This document shows, piece by piece, positions 32,201-42,364 of a stretch of DNA of 64,000 nucleotides. Origin of the DNA: Haematococcus lacustris (Eukaryota; Chlorophyta; Chlorophyceae; Chlamydomonadales; Haematococcaceae). Position 1 is the stretch's first letter. Each line of letters starts with the position of its first letter. The DNA lies in contig JASKMD010000008.1 of assembly GCA_030144725.1 (NCBI GenBank), forward strand, positions 16,046,782 through 16,110,781, in the 5' to 3' direction. The position numbers and the translations under genes are program-made. The notes under the pieces were generated by a model that ran no database searches, had not been told where the DNA came from, and worked only from the letters and a program-made list of their open reading frames with translations.

Positions 32201-32967
32201 TAGTGGTGGCGCCAACTGTTGGCTGCGGTGCTGTGCGTTAGACTGTGACAAGGATGTTGATATCTGCAGCAAGCATAGTCCTGATCTGGAACCTTCAGGA
32301 CCCTAGTAAGGGTGGATGCCCAGAGCTTGCGGTGCTAGCGCAGTGACTGTGCCTGTGCTGGTTTTCTGGCCTGGAAAGGAAGTGGGAGGGGCCAGATCCC
32401 AAGCTGCTGCAATTCCAGCCACCTCGCCCCTACCAGCTGCAGTGCATACCAGGTCAGTGTCTGCACCCAACCCATCTGTATGCCGCAGGGCTGTGCACAA
32501 CAAATGGTAAGGAGGTCCCACTAAGCACCCCTGAGGTAAATCCCTGGCTATGTTGCCTGGTGCCAGGCAATTGCCATGGGCAACACCCACAGTCGTGCAC
32601 CTGATTGGCTGGGAAGACGACTTTGAGGTTGTCTAGCAGCTGGCTCTTGGTTAGCACTGAGTGGCCTGCAGGCGTGCATCAACTGCACTTATAACTGCTT
32701 CTGTAGGCATACATCATGCCCCATCATGTTTGCCACAGTACCCACAGCTTGTGCTCCAGCACCTGTCGCAGCATATTGAGTCGGGATCACTGTCGTGTGT
32801 AACTTACCAGCAGGAGACAGCACCTCCCACGCCTTGAATATGTCATCGTCCCCCAAGTTTGACTGTGGTGCCGCACTACTCCCGGGTGCTAATGTTGAAC
32901 CGCTGGCATTGTCCAAGGTGGTGGCTTGCTTGTGCTGTTGCTGCTGCTGCTGCACGACAGACTTCAT
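29232..32967 (-). CDS. EF-hand calcium-binding protein, calmodulin-like, 204 aa
   Basis: Seven exons assemble in perfect phase: 32967-32808, 32665-32601, 32016-31927, 31312-31292, 30769-30680, 30001-29930, 29348-29232. The fourth is a 21-nt microexon (DMDAAAQ). A Gln/Ser-rich leader (1-40) precedes four EF-hand-like helix pairs. The first (around IFKAWEVLSPAG) and second (around VRDLVGPGNMSIDKLRSLL) have degenerate loops. The third (LDTSASGFVDPG) keeps Asp1, Ser3, Ser5 and Gly6 but has Leu at position 12. The fourth (DSDGDGRMSLED, 156-167) is canonical apart from Asp at position 12. The N-terminal lobe probably does not bind calcium. The partner and process are unknown. A ciliary or signalling role is possible but not shown by the sequence. 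Confidence 0.88.
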
Positions 32968-33409
32968 CGCGCAAGCTTAACAGCCTGGGGCACCACCCCG
33001 CGGTAATGGGACAGCGCAGAATTTATAATCATATGCAACATGCTGTTACATCTTCAATTGAGAAGCACAGCTCTTGCGATACATGAACCGATGGAGAACT
33101 AGGTCAAGAGCGACATGTCACACTAGAACCTAAGTCAAACATGCCACCAACGGGTCTTAGTACCGTGTTAAGTATTTATCTCAAGACCTCCACCAAACTC
33201 CAGTTGCACACCGGGCAGCCAGGGTGGAGGCTAAAGTTGTAAAGGATCCGTCAGAAAAACTCAGGTGTTAATAATAACGGTGGCGCCCTACATGCCACTG
33301 CATTGCCAGGCTCGGTGCTTTCTGCGATGCAATTATGAATGTTTGTAATTGAAATTAAACCTCGCCCGCATACAGTCGACAGCACCTATAATCACGGTGG
33401 TATACGCGG
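32968..33409. promoter_or_regulatory. Bidirectional intergenic region, EF-hand gene / PSF1
   Basis: A 442-bp gap between divergent starts (32967 on -, 33410 on +). It is AT-richer than its surroundings. No convincing TATA box is seen. It is expected to carry promoters for both genes. Confidence 0.5.
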
Positions 33410-34866
33410 ATGGCAGCCTTTGGCCAGCGTGGCGTCTCTCTGTTGAAAGAGATAGTAAACCATGAGCCAGACACGCTATCTGCATACAATGTACAGACAT
33501 CAGGACACTAGACGGGACTGCGTCAGTCCGATGCGGTCCATAACCTGATATAGATGAGGCATGCGTGCAGGAGGAGGTTGTGAGGCTGGTGCTCAGCGAG
33601 GTACATGAACATGAAGCCCAAGTGCGGCACATTGTCAGGTAGCTCTGGCCCCACCTGCCTGCCAGGCTCCAAACCCATCCAACAATGCTGCCAACATCAG
33701 CATGCAGCACCTAACCTGCAGTCTCAGTGCTCAGCAACAAGCGGACACAAATGAAGAGGAGGCGGGGGCTAGCGCCCACTTTGACAACCCAGCAGACTCA
33801 GTAGCCCTGGTCATCCACCACGAGAGCATGATCCGCAATAAGCGCCTGCTGCTGTCATACATGTGAGGTGGGGCCTCCATCAACAGTGCAAGGTAGGCAT
33901 GCAGGGGTCACCTGCTCATGACAAATTGGCAGTCTCCCGGCCAACCCTTTCCACATGAGGCTGCCAACATTGCATACCATACCGTCCAGCTGTGGGCCTG
34001 TGCATGGCAGGCTCCAACGCATGGACCGCCTGAAGGCTGTGCGCTGGAAGCACAGGCAGCTGCCAGGCAGTGTGTCTGAAGCCTGCAGCCCTCAAGAGCG
34101 AGAGGTGGGCAGAGTGGACACAGGCGCGGAGCAAAGGCCAGGGGCAGGGCGCTGGGACACTGGGCGAGGCATTTGAGTGGGTAGTGGTAGGGTCAGGGGC
34201 AGGGCAACATTGCACGGATGATTAGTAGTGCTTGCTTGTTCTGGTAGCACAGGGTTGCCGCTACACAAGGCTGACCACCCTCGTTTTGACGCTGCCCTGC
34301 CTCCAGTTCTACCGTGCCTATGACAAGCTGCTCACTAAGTACATGAGCCACCATGAAGGTGTTGGCCACGACCTTACCCTTGTGAGCATTACCTGCACAA
34401 GGTCTTACCAGCTAGCCTACCCATTCATTAGGCAGTGCCTGGGCTAGCTGCAGCAAGCAGTGCTGGTGCAGTAGCCACGCTGGCAACAGCAGATGACGGG
34501 TCGGCACGGAGGTGGGTGACGGTAGCCAGAGCAGGCAGCAGCTCAGTGGCTCGGCAGAGTTGGCAGCCTTGGCGGTAGGCATTGTCGTACTGGCAGGGCC
34601 CTGGGCTGCCAGTCTGCGGTTAGACTTCAACTCTAGACCTGCACGCAATTCCTGCTGGTGCTGGCCCATGGCGCTGTCAGGAGTGCCAACCTCCGCGCGA
34701 CAACGCGGTACATGTCCGCGTGCTAAAAGACGCGGGTGTGCGGCTCTTCAGCTTCGGACGCCTGGCGCTGCACGAGGGCGCGCTGATTAAGCTGCCGGTG
34801 GACGAGGCAGAGCCTCTCATTGCTGCAGGCCTGGTCCACCTGCATGACCGCTCAGAGTTCGCATAA
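33410..34866 (+). CDS. PSF1: GINS complex subunit PSF1
   Basis: PSF1 (GINS1) is part of the Cdc45-MCM-GINS replicative helicase in the nucleus. Six exons assemble in phase: 33410-33490, 33571-33638, 33722-33862, 34011-34104, 34307-34381, 34681-34866, giving 214 aa (family about 200). The diagnostic stretch is ALVIHHESMIRNKRLLLSYM, matching the plant LIHHLSLIRNKR motif. YRAYDKLLTKYM follows, and the C-terminal B-domain is VHVRVLKDAGVRLFSFG with LPVDEAEPLIAAGLVH. The start codon gives MAAFGQRGVSLLKEI, aligning with the family N-terminus. The coding region looks intact. Confidence 0.93.
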
Positions 34867-34934
34867 GCTATGTGCAGCCGCAACACCCGACCAAGCATGT
34901 TGTCGACTATTGCGTGGACCAACCATACTGTCGG

Positions 34935-36441
34935 CTGGTGCTATACGTGTAACCTCTGCGTGTGGTCAGCATACATTCATGTCCGGCCATGTGTTGCACT
35001 TCTCAGTAGCTTGACGGCTAATGTGATGTAGACCATCTTCTTCCCTACTCTGCAAGGCCTGTACTGTGCCTAGGATAGCATCAAAGCGCTAGTGTAGCTA
35101 TCATGGGTTGCCCACATGTGCTCCACAGTGCAGGTCTTGACCCTCCTTCACATAGTGACGCCACATTACAATACTGGCTGTATCAAAACTAGCCTTATTG
35201 CATGGGCTTGACAACATCACCCGTTGGATGCCTCAACACAGTGTGGCCAGCACCAGCCTACAGCCCAGGACACACCACTGACCTAGACTTCCTACTCAGT
35301 GCAACAACAAAATCATCAATGCAAGCACAGTCTCTCCATGTCCCTGCAATCCCAAGGAAGGCTGCACACGCACCACTCCCATCAGGACACAAAACTGCAG
35401 GTAACGACTCCATGTCATTCAAAGACAAAAACGCAGGCTGGCAAAACGAGGTATGGATGGTAGTCTGTGTACATGTGTAGGATGGTAGGTCGCCACAAGA
35501 CCCTGTCAATGCATTGCACCAAAGCTGTGCTGCCTCTCTTTATACACCTCACTAACCCCCCTCGCTAGCTGTGACCAGCCGTCAGCATGGGAAACAGCTG
35601 TGGCCGATTGCAACCTTTTGTGGTCCACCTCACAGCTGGCCACATGCAGACACTCGTGCCCTGAGCTCCACAAGGTCATGGTGGCACTGTGCCAGCTGCA
35701 GCTCCAGCTCATGCACCAGCTCACTCTTCACCACTGCCACTGCAGCCCGCTCCTCTGCAGGATCACTCTCCAAGTCAAGGGCGCTAGGGTTTTTCTTTAG
35801 CTTCTCAATGCGCAGCCTCAACTGCACGATGTGCAGCCGCAATGCGCGTGCCTCTCGTGCCTGCTGCTGTGTAGTGTGCTTGTAGGCCTGGATGACATGA
35901 GACAGCTGGGCTGCCTGCGTCCTTCGTGCCTCCTCAGACGCTGCCAAGGCCACCTGAAGCTGGTTGATGGTGACCTGCAGGCACATGGCCCCAAGAGACA
36001 AGGTGATGCGTAAACTCACTGAGATACCAGTGGATAAGCAAAGCAGATGCATGCCAGCAAAACGAAGCAACACGACATTGTAACCTAAAGTGAGGCCCTG
36101 GCAATGTTGTCACTTTAGGTTCCTCAGGCCTTGCTTTCACCACTTGCATCAATCCTTGCATGCCAAACAAAGCACCGAAACGTCTTACCTGTTCCTTTGT
36201 GCGGACTTCTGCAGCGCGTTTAGCAAAAGTCTCCTGCGCAGGCGTGATTGCACGTCAGCTTCAACGCAATGCTCAAACACGGTCCTGCCCCTTTTATTGC
36301 TGACCTGGAAGTTTTGCATTAACGTATCCAGCCTGAGGTTGATGGGTTGCGGCAAGGCCAGTGCGCCTACTCGGGTGCTTCGCCTGCAGGAGCCAGGCGC
36401 GGCCGTGGCGAGCACGCTGCCCTTACTCGCGTGCGTGCATC
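34935..36441. repeat. Segmental duplication, copy 1 (1507 bp)
   Basis: Nearly identical to 38501-40303 once a 285-bp insertion and an 11-bp indel in copy 2 are removed; only a handful of substitutions are seen by eye. It begins 69 bp after the PSF1 stop and ends exactly at a 25-bp inverted repeat. Confidence 0.95.
35630..36440 (-). pseudogene. Coiled-coil gene, duplicate copy 1 (5' end broken)
   Basis: Carries the same exons as the gene at 39481-40302: 35974-35630, 36233-36189 and an upstream exon from 36305. The copied start codon abuts the neighbouring inverted repeat, and 11 bp missing after it make the frame read MHARE-stop. The upstream promoter was not duplicated. It could still be expressed from a later or non-ATG start, but it is most simply a truncated copy. 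Confidence 0.75.
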
Positions 36442-36477
36442 ACCCCCGCCATTGGCGGCACCCCTGATAAACTCTCA

Positions 36478-36849
36478 CTAATCTTTACGAGTTTTACCAC
36501 GACTCTTGCGCAGGGCGGTGCAGCTCACCAGCGCGAGGCTAGCGGGCTGCTCGGGCTGGTGTGCGCCTGTGCCGGGCTCAGCAGCATGGACGAGCTGAAT
36601 TCTTTGTATTTTTTGTTCGGGCGCTGGACCCCCCCCTGACATGTGATCTAGTGTGCTGATGACATGTTTGAGAGTGCGGATCGTGCTTGTGGCCTGTCCC
36701 TGCACAAGAACAGGGTGCAACTCGTGATACGTCACCCCATGCCAAATTTCCCTAATCATGGGCCTTTTTGTCGTCCAATCAACTGTCACCTGGACGTCAG
36801 ATAACGGACTTCCAACATAGATTGTATAATGATAGTGTTTTTTCACCAT
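36478..36849 (-). CDS. Hypothetical ORF inside the inverted-repeat element, 123 aa
   Basis: An open frame starting MVKKHYHYTIYVGS and ending SRGKTRKD, with a mixed strand/helix character and a basic tail. I recognise no family. Codon use is not obviously abnormal. It may be an exon of a longer gene or chance. Confidence 0.3.
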   Translation of the reverse strand: MVKKHYHYTIYVGSPLSDVQVTVDWTTKRPMIREIWHGVTYHELHPVLVQGQATSTIRTLKHVISTLDHMSGGGPAPEQKIQRIQLVHAAEPGTGAHQPEQPASLALVSCTALRKSRGKTRKD

Positions 36850-37164
36850 GTCCCCTGATTAGAAACGCGATGCTCTCCATTGTGGGTTGTCTATGCTGCT
36901 GTAAAGTTGACTATCATGCACCTTGCACCTTGTCACAGTTTTGGCCACTAGTTCGCTGCCGATTAGTGTGGGCCGTTTCTGCTTCTTCTGCTTGAATCCA
37001 CGTGAACCTTACACCCAGCCACAACAATTGTCCGCCTCATATTCAGCTTCAGATTCAGGTGAGCATGCATGGGAACTGCGTACCCTGCTAGCGGAGAAGG
37101 CATGGGCGTGAGTGGGGTGTCCTGGCGTGGTCGCTTGAAGAGGGCTGACCTGCGGGGAGATAGT

Positions 37165-37942
37165 TCAAGGGTGGGCCGCAGTGCAGTCACCGTGCATTGC
37201 GTGTGCATTGCGTGTGCATCCACCTGCAGTGTGCAGCCACACAACTAACCCTTGAAGTGGGCTTGCCCATCTTGCCCGAGAGCATGCAGGAGGGTCTGGG
37301 AGGGGGTGGTTGGTGCTGACAGGTGCTAACTGCGGCACCTCGCGTTGCACTTCAGCCCCCCTGCGGGCTTCCTCCTGTTGCTGCAGCCTGTGAAGCTGCT
37401 GTTGCAATGTCTGGATGCGAGCTTGCTGCTCAGTCAGCTGGCACTGCTCAAATAGCTGTTGCTCCTTGGAGTGCAAGTCTGCATGCTGCTGCTGCAACTG
37501 CTGCTGCCGCTCAGTCAGATCCTGCTCCCTCCTGCTAAGGTCTGCATGCTGCTACTGCAACTGCTGCTGCCGCTCAGTCAGATCCTGCTCCCTCCTGCTG
37601 AGGTCCGCCTGTTGCTCTGTCCGCCTGTTGCTGTTGCTCTGTTACCTGCTGCTGACGCTGTTGCTGTTGCTCGGTTAACTGTTGCTCCCACCGTAGCAGA
37701 GCTGCCCGCTGCTGGGCCACTAAGTCTGCCAACTGCTGCTCCTTGCGTTGAAGCTCACCCCGCTGAAGGTCATGCAGTTGTTGTTGTAAAGCATGCAAGC
37801 GCTGGTTGTCAGCAAGCTGCTGCTCCCTGTGCTGCTGCACCTGCGCCTCAACCTCATCAGCATCAGCTTGGCCCTCAGCCTCAGTCACAGTGGCGACAGC
37901 CTGGGCATTGGCCTCGGGCTTTGCAGCCCTGAGCTGTGCCAC
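37165..37942 (-). pseudogene. Gln-rich coiled-coil coding remnant with 63-bp tandem repeats
   Basis: Two open blocks (37942-37574 and 37497-37165) encode long heptad-like coiled coil such as QRKEQQLADLVAQQRAALL and HSKEQQLFEQCQLTEQQ. Between them a 63-bp unit (21 residues) repeats at 37481 and 37544, and the second unit carries CAG to TAG, an in-frame stop. It may be captured host sequence in the element, or a gene with introns that I cannot resolve. Confidence 0.5.
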
Positions 37943-38681
37943 AACCTCCCTTGCAGATTGACACGATTAGCCTTCACTCCCCTGCTCTTGTTACCCATGG
38001 CCTGCACAGCGACAAATACAATCACAACTCAGTCTCTGCATATCTTTTGCTTAAATTTGCTGCTCGTGATTGCTCGGGAGCCACAGGCCTCAATGCGCCG
38101 AGCATCTTGTGCATCCTGCAATTTCGCAACTTGCACCTGGTTGCAGGTTCAGCAGCAACTCGCAGTAGACGTCACGAACCCAGCTTGGGGATGGGTCTCG
38201 ATGCGTGCTGGGACGCAACAGCACTTTTGCGTGCTGGCCTGAAAACTTGCAATGTCCAGTGAGGATGCGAAATTCACGTCGTGCTGGGTTCTGGCTGCCT
38301 TTAGCAGTCCACAAGAGTGTCTGCGAGGCTCTAGAACACGTCGCAGGTTGGGGGCCAGCCACCCGGCAAACCGTTTAGGCTGGCTGCACACTCGCCACGC
38401 CATCAGCAGCTCATCGCACTAATCGGCGGCCTCATCCGTGCAGAAATGAGTTAGAAGTTATCTCTTGAGCCATGGGGGTGCCGCCAATGGCGGGGGTGAC
38501 CTGGTGCTATACGTGTAAGCTCTGCGTGTGGTCAGCATACATTCATGTCCGGCCATGTGTTGCACTTCTCAGTAGCTTGACGGCTAATGTGATGTAGACC
38601 ATCTTCTTCCCTACTCTGCAAGGCCTGCACTGTGCCTAGGATAGCATCAAAGCGCTAGTGTAGCTATCATGGGTTGCCCAC

Positions 38682-38958
38682 CAGTGATTTTTTTTTGCGT
38701 AATACGTAACGATCGGAACCAAAAGCTCGTTTTTTTGGCCTGGATTTCGTTACCAAACGGACCCTTGCGTTGGCTGGCCTCGGCTGCTTCGTAACCGAAA
38801 ATGTCTTTTTATGTATTAAAATATATAAAAGCATCTTTTGGCCTAAGAAAATGCTGCCTTTTTCGTTACCAGTCGGGACCAACTGCGTATTCAGCCATGT
38901 GATGGTCCTGGACCCTTCGTTACGAGCATCAGCTTGGCTGTTTTGAAAAAAAACACTG
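38682..38958. mobile_element. hAT-type MITE, 277 bp
   Basis: Inverted ends CAGTGATTTTTTTT and AAAAAAAACACTG are flanked by the 8-bp duplication TTGCCCAC (38674-38681, 38959-38966). The matching empty site is present in duplication copy 1 near 35109-35117. Eight-bp duplications and CAGTG-type ends are features of hAT elements. The interior is AT-richer, with no open reading frame of note. Confidence 0.92.
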
Positions 38959-39480
38959 TTGCCCACATGTGCTCCACAGTGCAGGTCTTGACCCTCCTTC
39001 ACATAGTGACGCCACATTACAATACTGGCTGTATCAAAACTAGCCTTATTGCATGGGCTTGACAACATCACCCGTTGGATGCCTCAACACAGTGTGGCCA
39101 GCACCAGCCTACAGCCCAGGACACACCACTGACCTAGACTTCCTACTCAGTGCAACAACAAAATCATCAATGCAAGCACAGTCTCTCCATGTCCCTGCAA
39201 TCCCAAGGAAGGCTGCACACGCACCACTCCCATCAGGACACAAAACTGCAGGTAACGACTCCATGTCATTCAAAGACAAAAACGCAGGCTGGCAAAACGA
39301 GGTATGGATGGTAGTCTGTGTACATGTGTAGGATGGTAGGTCGCCACAAGACCCTGTCAATGCATTGCACCAAAGCTGTGCTGCCTCTCTTTATACACCT
39401 CACTAACCCCCCTCGCTAGCTGTGACCAGCCGTCAGCATGGGAAACAGCTGTGGCCGATTGCAACCTTTTGTGGTCCACC

Positions 39481-40302
39481 TCACAGCTGGCCACATGCAG
39501 ACACTCGTGCCCTGAGCTCCACAAGGTCATGGTGGCACTGTGCCAGCTGCAGCTCCAGCTCATGCACCAGCTCACTCTTCACCACTGCCACTGCAGCCCG
39601 CTCCTCTGCAGGATCACTCTCCAAGTCAAGGGCGCTAGGGTTTTTCTTTAGCTTCTCAATGCGCAGCCTCAACTGCACGATGTGCAGCCGCAATGCTCGT
39701 GCCTCTCGTGCCTGCTGCTGTGTAGTGTGCTTGTAGGCCTGGATGACATGAGACAGCTGGGCTGCCTGCGTCCTTCGTGCCTCCTCAGACGCTGCCAAGG
39801 CCACCTGAAGCTGGTTGATGGTGACCTGCAGGCACATGGCCCCAAGAGACAAGGTGATGCGTAAACTCACTGAGATACCAGTGGATAAGCAAAGCAGATG
39901 CATGCCAGCAAAACGAAGCAACACGACATTGTAACCTAAAGTGAGGCCCTGGCAATGTTGTCACTTTAGGTTCCTCAGGCCTTGCTTTCACCACTTGCAT
40001 CAATCCTTGCATGCCAAACAAAGCACCGAAACGTCTTACCTGTTCCTTTGTGCGGACTTCTGCAGCGCGTTTAGCAAAAGTCTCCTGCGCAGGCGTGATT
40101 GCACGTCAGCTTCAACGCAATGCTCAAACACGGTCCTGCCCCTTTTATTGCTGACCTGGAAGTTTTGCACTAACGTATCCAGCCTGAGGTTGATGGGTTG
40201 CGGCAAGGCCAGTGCGCCTACTCGGGTGCTTCGCCTGCAGGAGCCAGGCGTGGCCGTGGCGAGCACCCTGCCGTGACTCGCTTGTGCTGATCGTGCGTGC
40301 AT
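39481..40302 (-). CDS. Coiled-coil protein, 178 aa, function unknown
   Basis: Three exons in phase 0: 40302-40156 (start MHARSAQASHG), 40084-40040 (ETFAKRAAEVRTKEQ) and 39825-39481. Residues about 40-165 form an almost continuous charged coiled coil (LQVALAASEEARRTQ, LRLHIVQLRLRIEKLKK, ELVHELELQLAQCHHDLVEL). There are no membrane segments. Its size and helical rod character would suit an axonemal or cytoskeletal factor, but I recognise no family. This is the intact partner of the truncated copy at 35.6-36.4 kb. Confidence 0.7.
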
Positions 40303-40303
40303 C

Positions 40304-40640
40304 GTGAGAGTATGGCGAGACAGAACTGTGGGTCGTCGTCAATTGGCCACGGGGAGGCCACGAACTTCTCAACCCTCACTGCCACGTAAAAAGTGTTGGT
40401 AACCTACAACGCCAGTGAATGGTTTCACCTAGCCTCAAATCTAATCAACTGCCTATCTGAGTCACTGACTTAATTGCCACAGTAACGGAGCGGAATTTCT
40501 TCCCTCCCTTAAATTGTTGTGAAAGGGGTTTACTGCGGCTGGTCACGATGGGCGCGGCTGGTCTCCTGGCCCGGCTCAAACTACGCCGTAATGCAACGAG
40601 TGGGCCCGTATTTGTTTGAGGTTCGTGCAATGACACGCCG
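40304..40640. other. Upstream region of the coiled-coil gene
   Basis: Unique sequence with no coding exon seen. It presumably holds the promoter of the gene on the minus strand. It ends where Fanzor relic E becomes alignable. Confidence 0.4.
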
Positions 40641-41153
40641 GCCCACTCGACTTGTTCCGTGTCAGCTCTTCTGTGCATGCCCCCCAGCCTTGTGAGTTGC
40701 ACTTGCCACGTGACCGGCCTAGGCCCGCAGACTGGGTACCCCCATCAGGGCAGGTGAACCAGCGGTTGGTGCGCCCAGCCTGGAGCCAGCGGCATGCTGG
40801 GTATGTGCGGGGCCTAATGTGGTGCCATGAGGTGCCGCCCAACCCCCCTCTCCATGCCCAGGGCACACCCCCTCCCCCAGCCCAGGCCCACCCTGCCCAG
40901 GAGCCACCCCCTGCCCATGACCCCTCCCCTCCCCCTGCCCATGACCAGCCCCTCCCTACTGCACCTGGCCCAGTGCAACGGCAGGTGGGGCAGGTGGCTG
41001 AGCCGGGACACCAACTGATGCCCGAACTTGCACCGCATCGGGGAGAGCATGCAGCGCCCCCTAGATATGTGCCGCCATGAGGGCTTGGAGGCTCTGCCTG
41101 CCATTGGCGATGGACGATTGCCTAAGGATGGTCCCATTGTTGTGTACATGTAA
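40641..41153 (+). pseudogene. Fanzor-like relic E (divergent C-terminal part)
   Basis: Encodes FRVSSSVHAPQPCEL, GQVNQRLVRPAWSQRHAGYV, RGLMWC, a Pro-rich linker, and GRWLSRDTN followed by an in-frame TGA where copy C has the Ala after RDCN. After the stop comes LHRIGESMQRPLDMC, and the frame ends PIVVYM. It therefore keeps the order zinc-ribbon region then RuvC-III, but is broken by a stop in RuvC-III and lacks the N-terminal half. It differs from copies C, D and F throughout, so it represents an older subfamily. Confidence 0.75.
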
Positions 41154-41187
41154 CAGGAGAGCGGTCCTTACACATGATGCTATACAG

Positions 41188-41428
41188 GCCCCCTTGTCCC
41201 TCACTAGGGCCTCCATTTTAGCCGGAACTAGCAGCCACTAGCAGCCACTAACTAGCTCCGGCTAAAATAGTGTTATTGGGCTGTGTGGAGTAAACCCAGT
41301 GCACATTGCACATGAGCCGCCTACCACCTACAATATTGCCTGACCCGAGGGCTATATGATGTAGAGTTGGCATGACAAAACATGCACTAAGTGTAAGCTG
41401 ATGACAGCTCAAGAGGGGGGGGCACACA
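41188..41428 (-). ncRNA. Conserved Fanzor 3' tract and element end, guide-RNA candidate (copy C)
   Basis: Downstream of the copy C stop it alignes with copies D and F, with the invariant GTAGGTGGTAGGC block at 41316-41328. It ends at the terminal motif GGCCCTAGTG..GGACAAGGGGG, also found at 63358. A 17-bp stem with one mismatch (ATTTTAGCCGGAACTAG and its complement, about 41216-41271) forms a strong hairpin in this copy. Transcription is not shown; the call rests on position and conservation. Confidence 0.4.
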
Positions 41429-42364
41429 TTACTGTGCCTCAGCAGGCTGCTGCTGCTGCTGCTGGGCCTTGGGGGGCTTGTCTCGCACCTGCTTGTAGCC
41501 CAGGCCAGGGTACTCCTTGCCCTTGGCTGGCAGAGCTCCCTGGTCTGGCCCGTAGCACAGCTCCAGCGGCCGCCACCTGCTCTCCCCAATGCGCTGCATG
41601 TTCAGAGCTGCATTGCAGTCCCTGTCCAGCCACCTGCCTGGCTGTGGTGCTGGCTTGGCTTTGGCAGCCTTGCCCTTGCCCTTGGTGGGCTCAGCTGCCC
41701 CTGGCTCAGCCTTGGTGCGCTTGCTGCGCTTGGCTGGCTGGGGTGTGCTGGGCCTTGGCTCTGAGGCTGCTGCCTGTGTGGCTGCCTGGCTGCTGCGGGG
41801 GGCCTGTGTGGGCCTGCGGGGGGCCACTACCGGGCACCACACCAGGCCCCTCACTGGCTGGGCACGCTCCTGGCTCCAGGCTGGGCGCACCAGGCGGGGT
41901 TCCACCTGCCCTGCTGGGGGCTTCCAGCCTGCAGGTCTTGTGGCACTGAGTGTGTTCAGCTCCACCTCACAGGGCTGCTTGCCATTCACTGCTGAGCTGA
42001 CCCGGCTGGTGCGGTGCTCATCGACAAGCACCACCCTGCCCCCATCCTGGTCTTTGCCCCTGGGCCTGCACACCACCTTGCGGCAGGCACGCAGCACCGC
42101 ATCAGCACCCCACCCTCCCCTGGTGCCAATGGTAGCTGCACCAAAGAAGACCACCAGCTGCTTGGCACACCCATGGCGCTCCATGGACAACTCCTCCATG
42201 CCCTCCTCCAACTGCAGCCATGCACACAAGGCACACATGTGGTGGCTGACATGGTGGCACACGGCTAGGCAGGGCACAGTCAGGTACTTTTTCGTTTCGT
42301 CACCTCTCCTTCCCTTTCCCTCCCTCCCTCCCACCTACCCACCCACCCACCCTCACCTTGTTAA

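Larger units (their letters stand above)
36440..38499. mobile_element. 2.06-kb element with perfect 25-bp terminal inverted repeats
   Basis: Ends: 36440-36464 begins TCACCCCCGCCATTGG, and 38475-38499 is its exact reverse complement. Each end also contains its own palindrome CCGCCATTGGCGG. There is no ordinary short target duplication. Instead the 1.5-kb direct duplication begins and ends within a base or two of the inverted repeats. No transposase is recognised inside, so a non-autonomous DNA transposon is likely. Confidence 0.75.
38501..40303. repeat. Segmental duplication, copy 2
   Basis: Direct repeat of 34935-36441, carrying an extra 277-bp MITE plus its 8-bp target duplication, and 11 bp absent from copy 1. 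It is continuous with unique sequence at its right end, so this is probably the ancestral copy at the gene 5' end. Confidence 0.92.
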
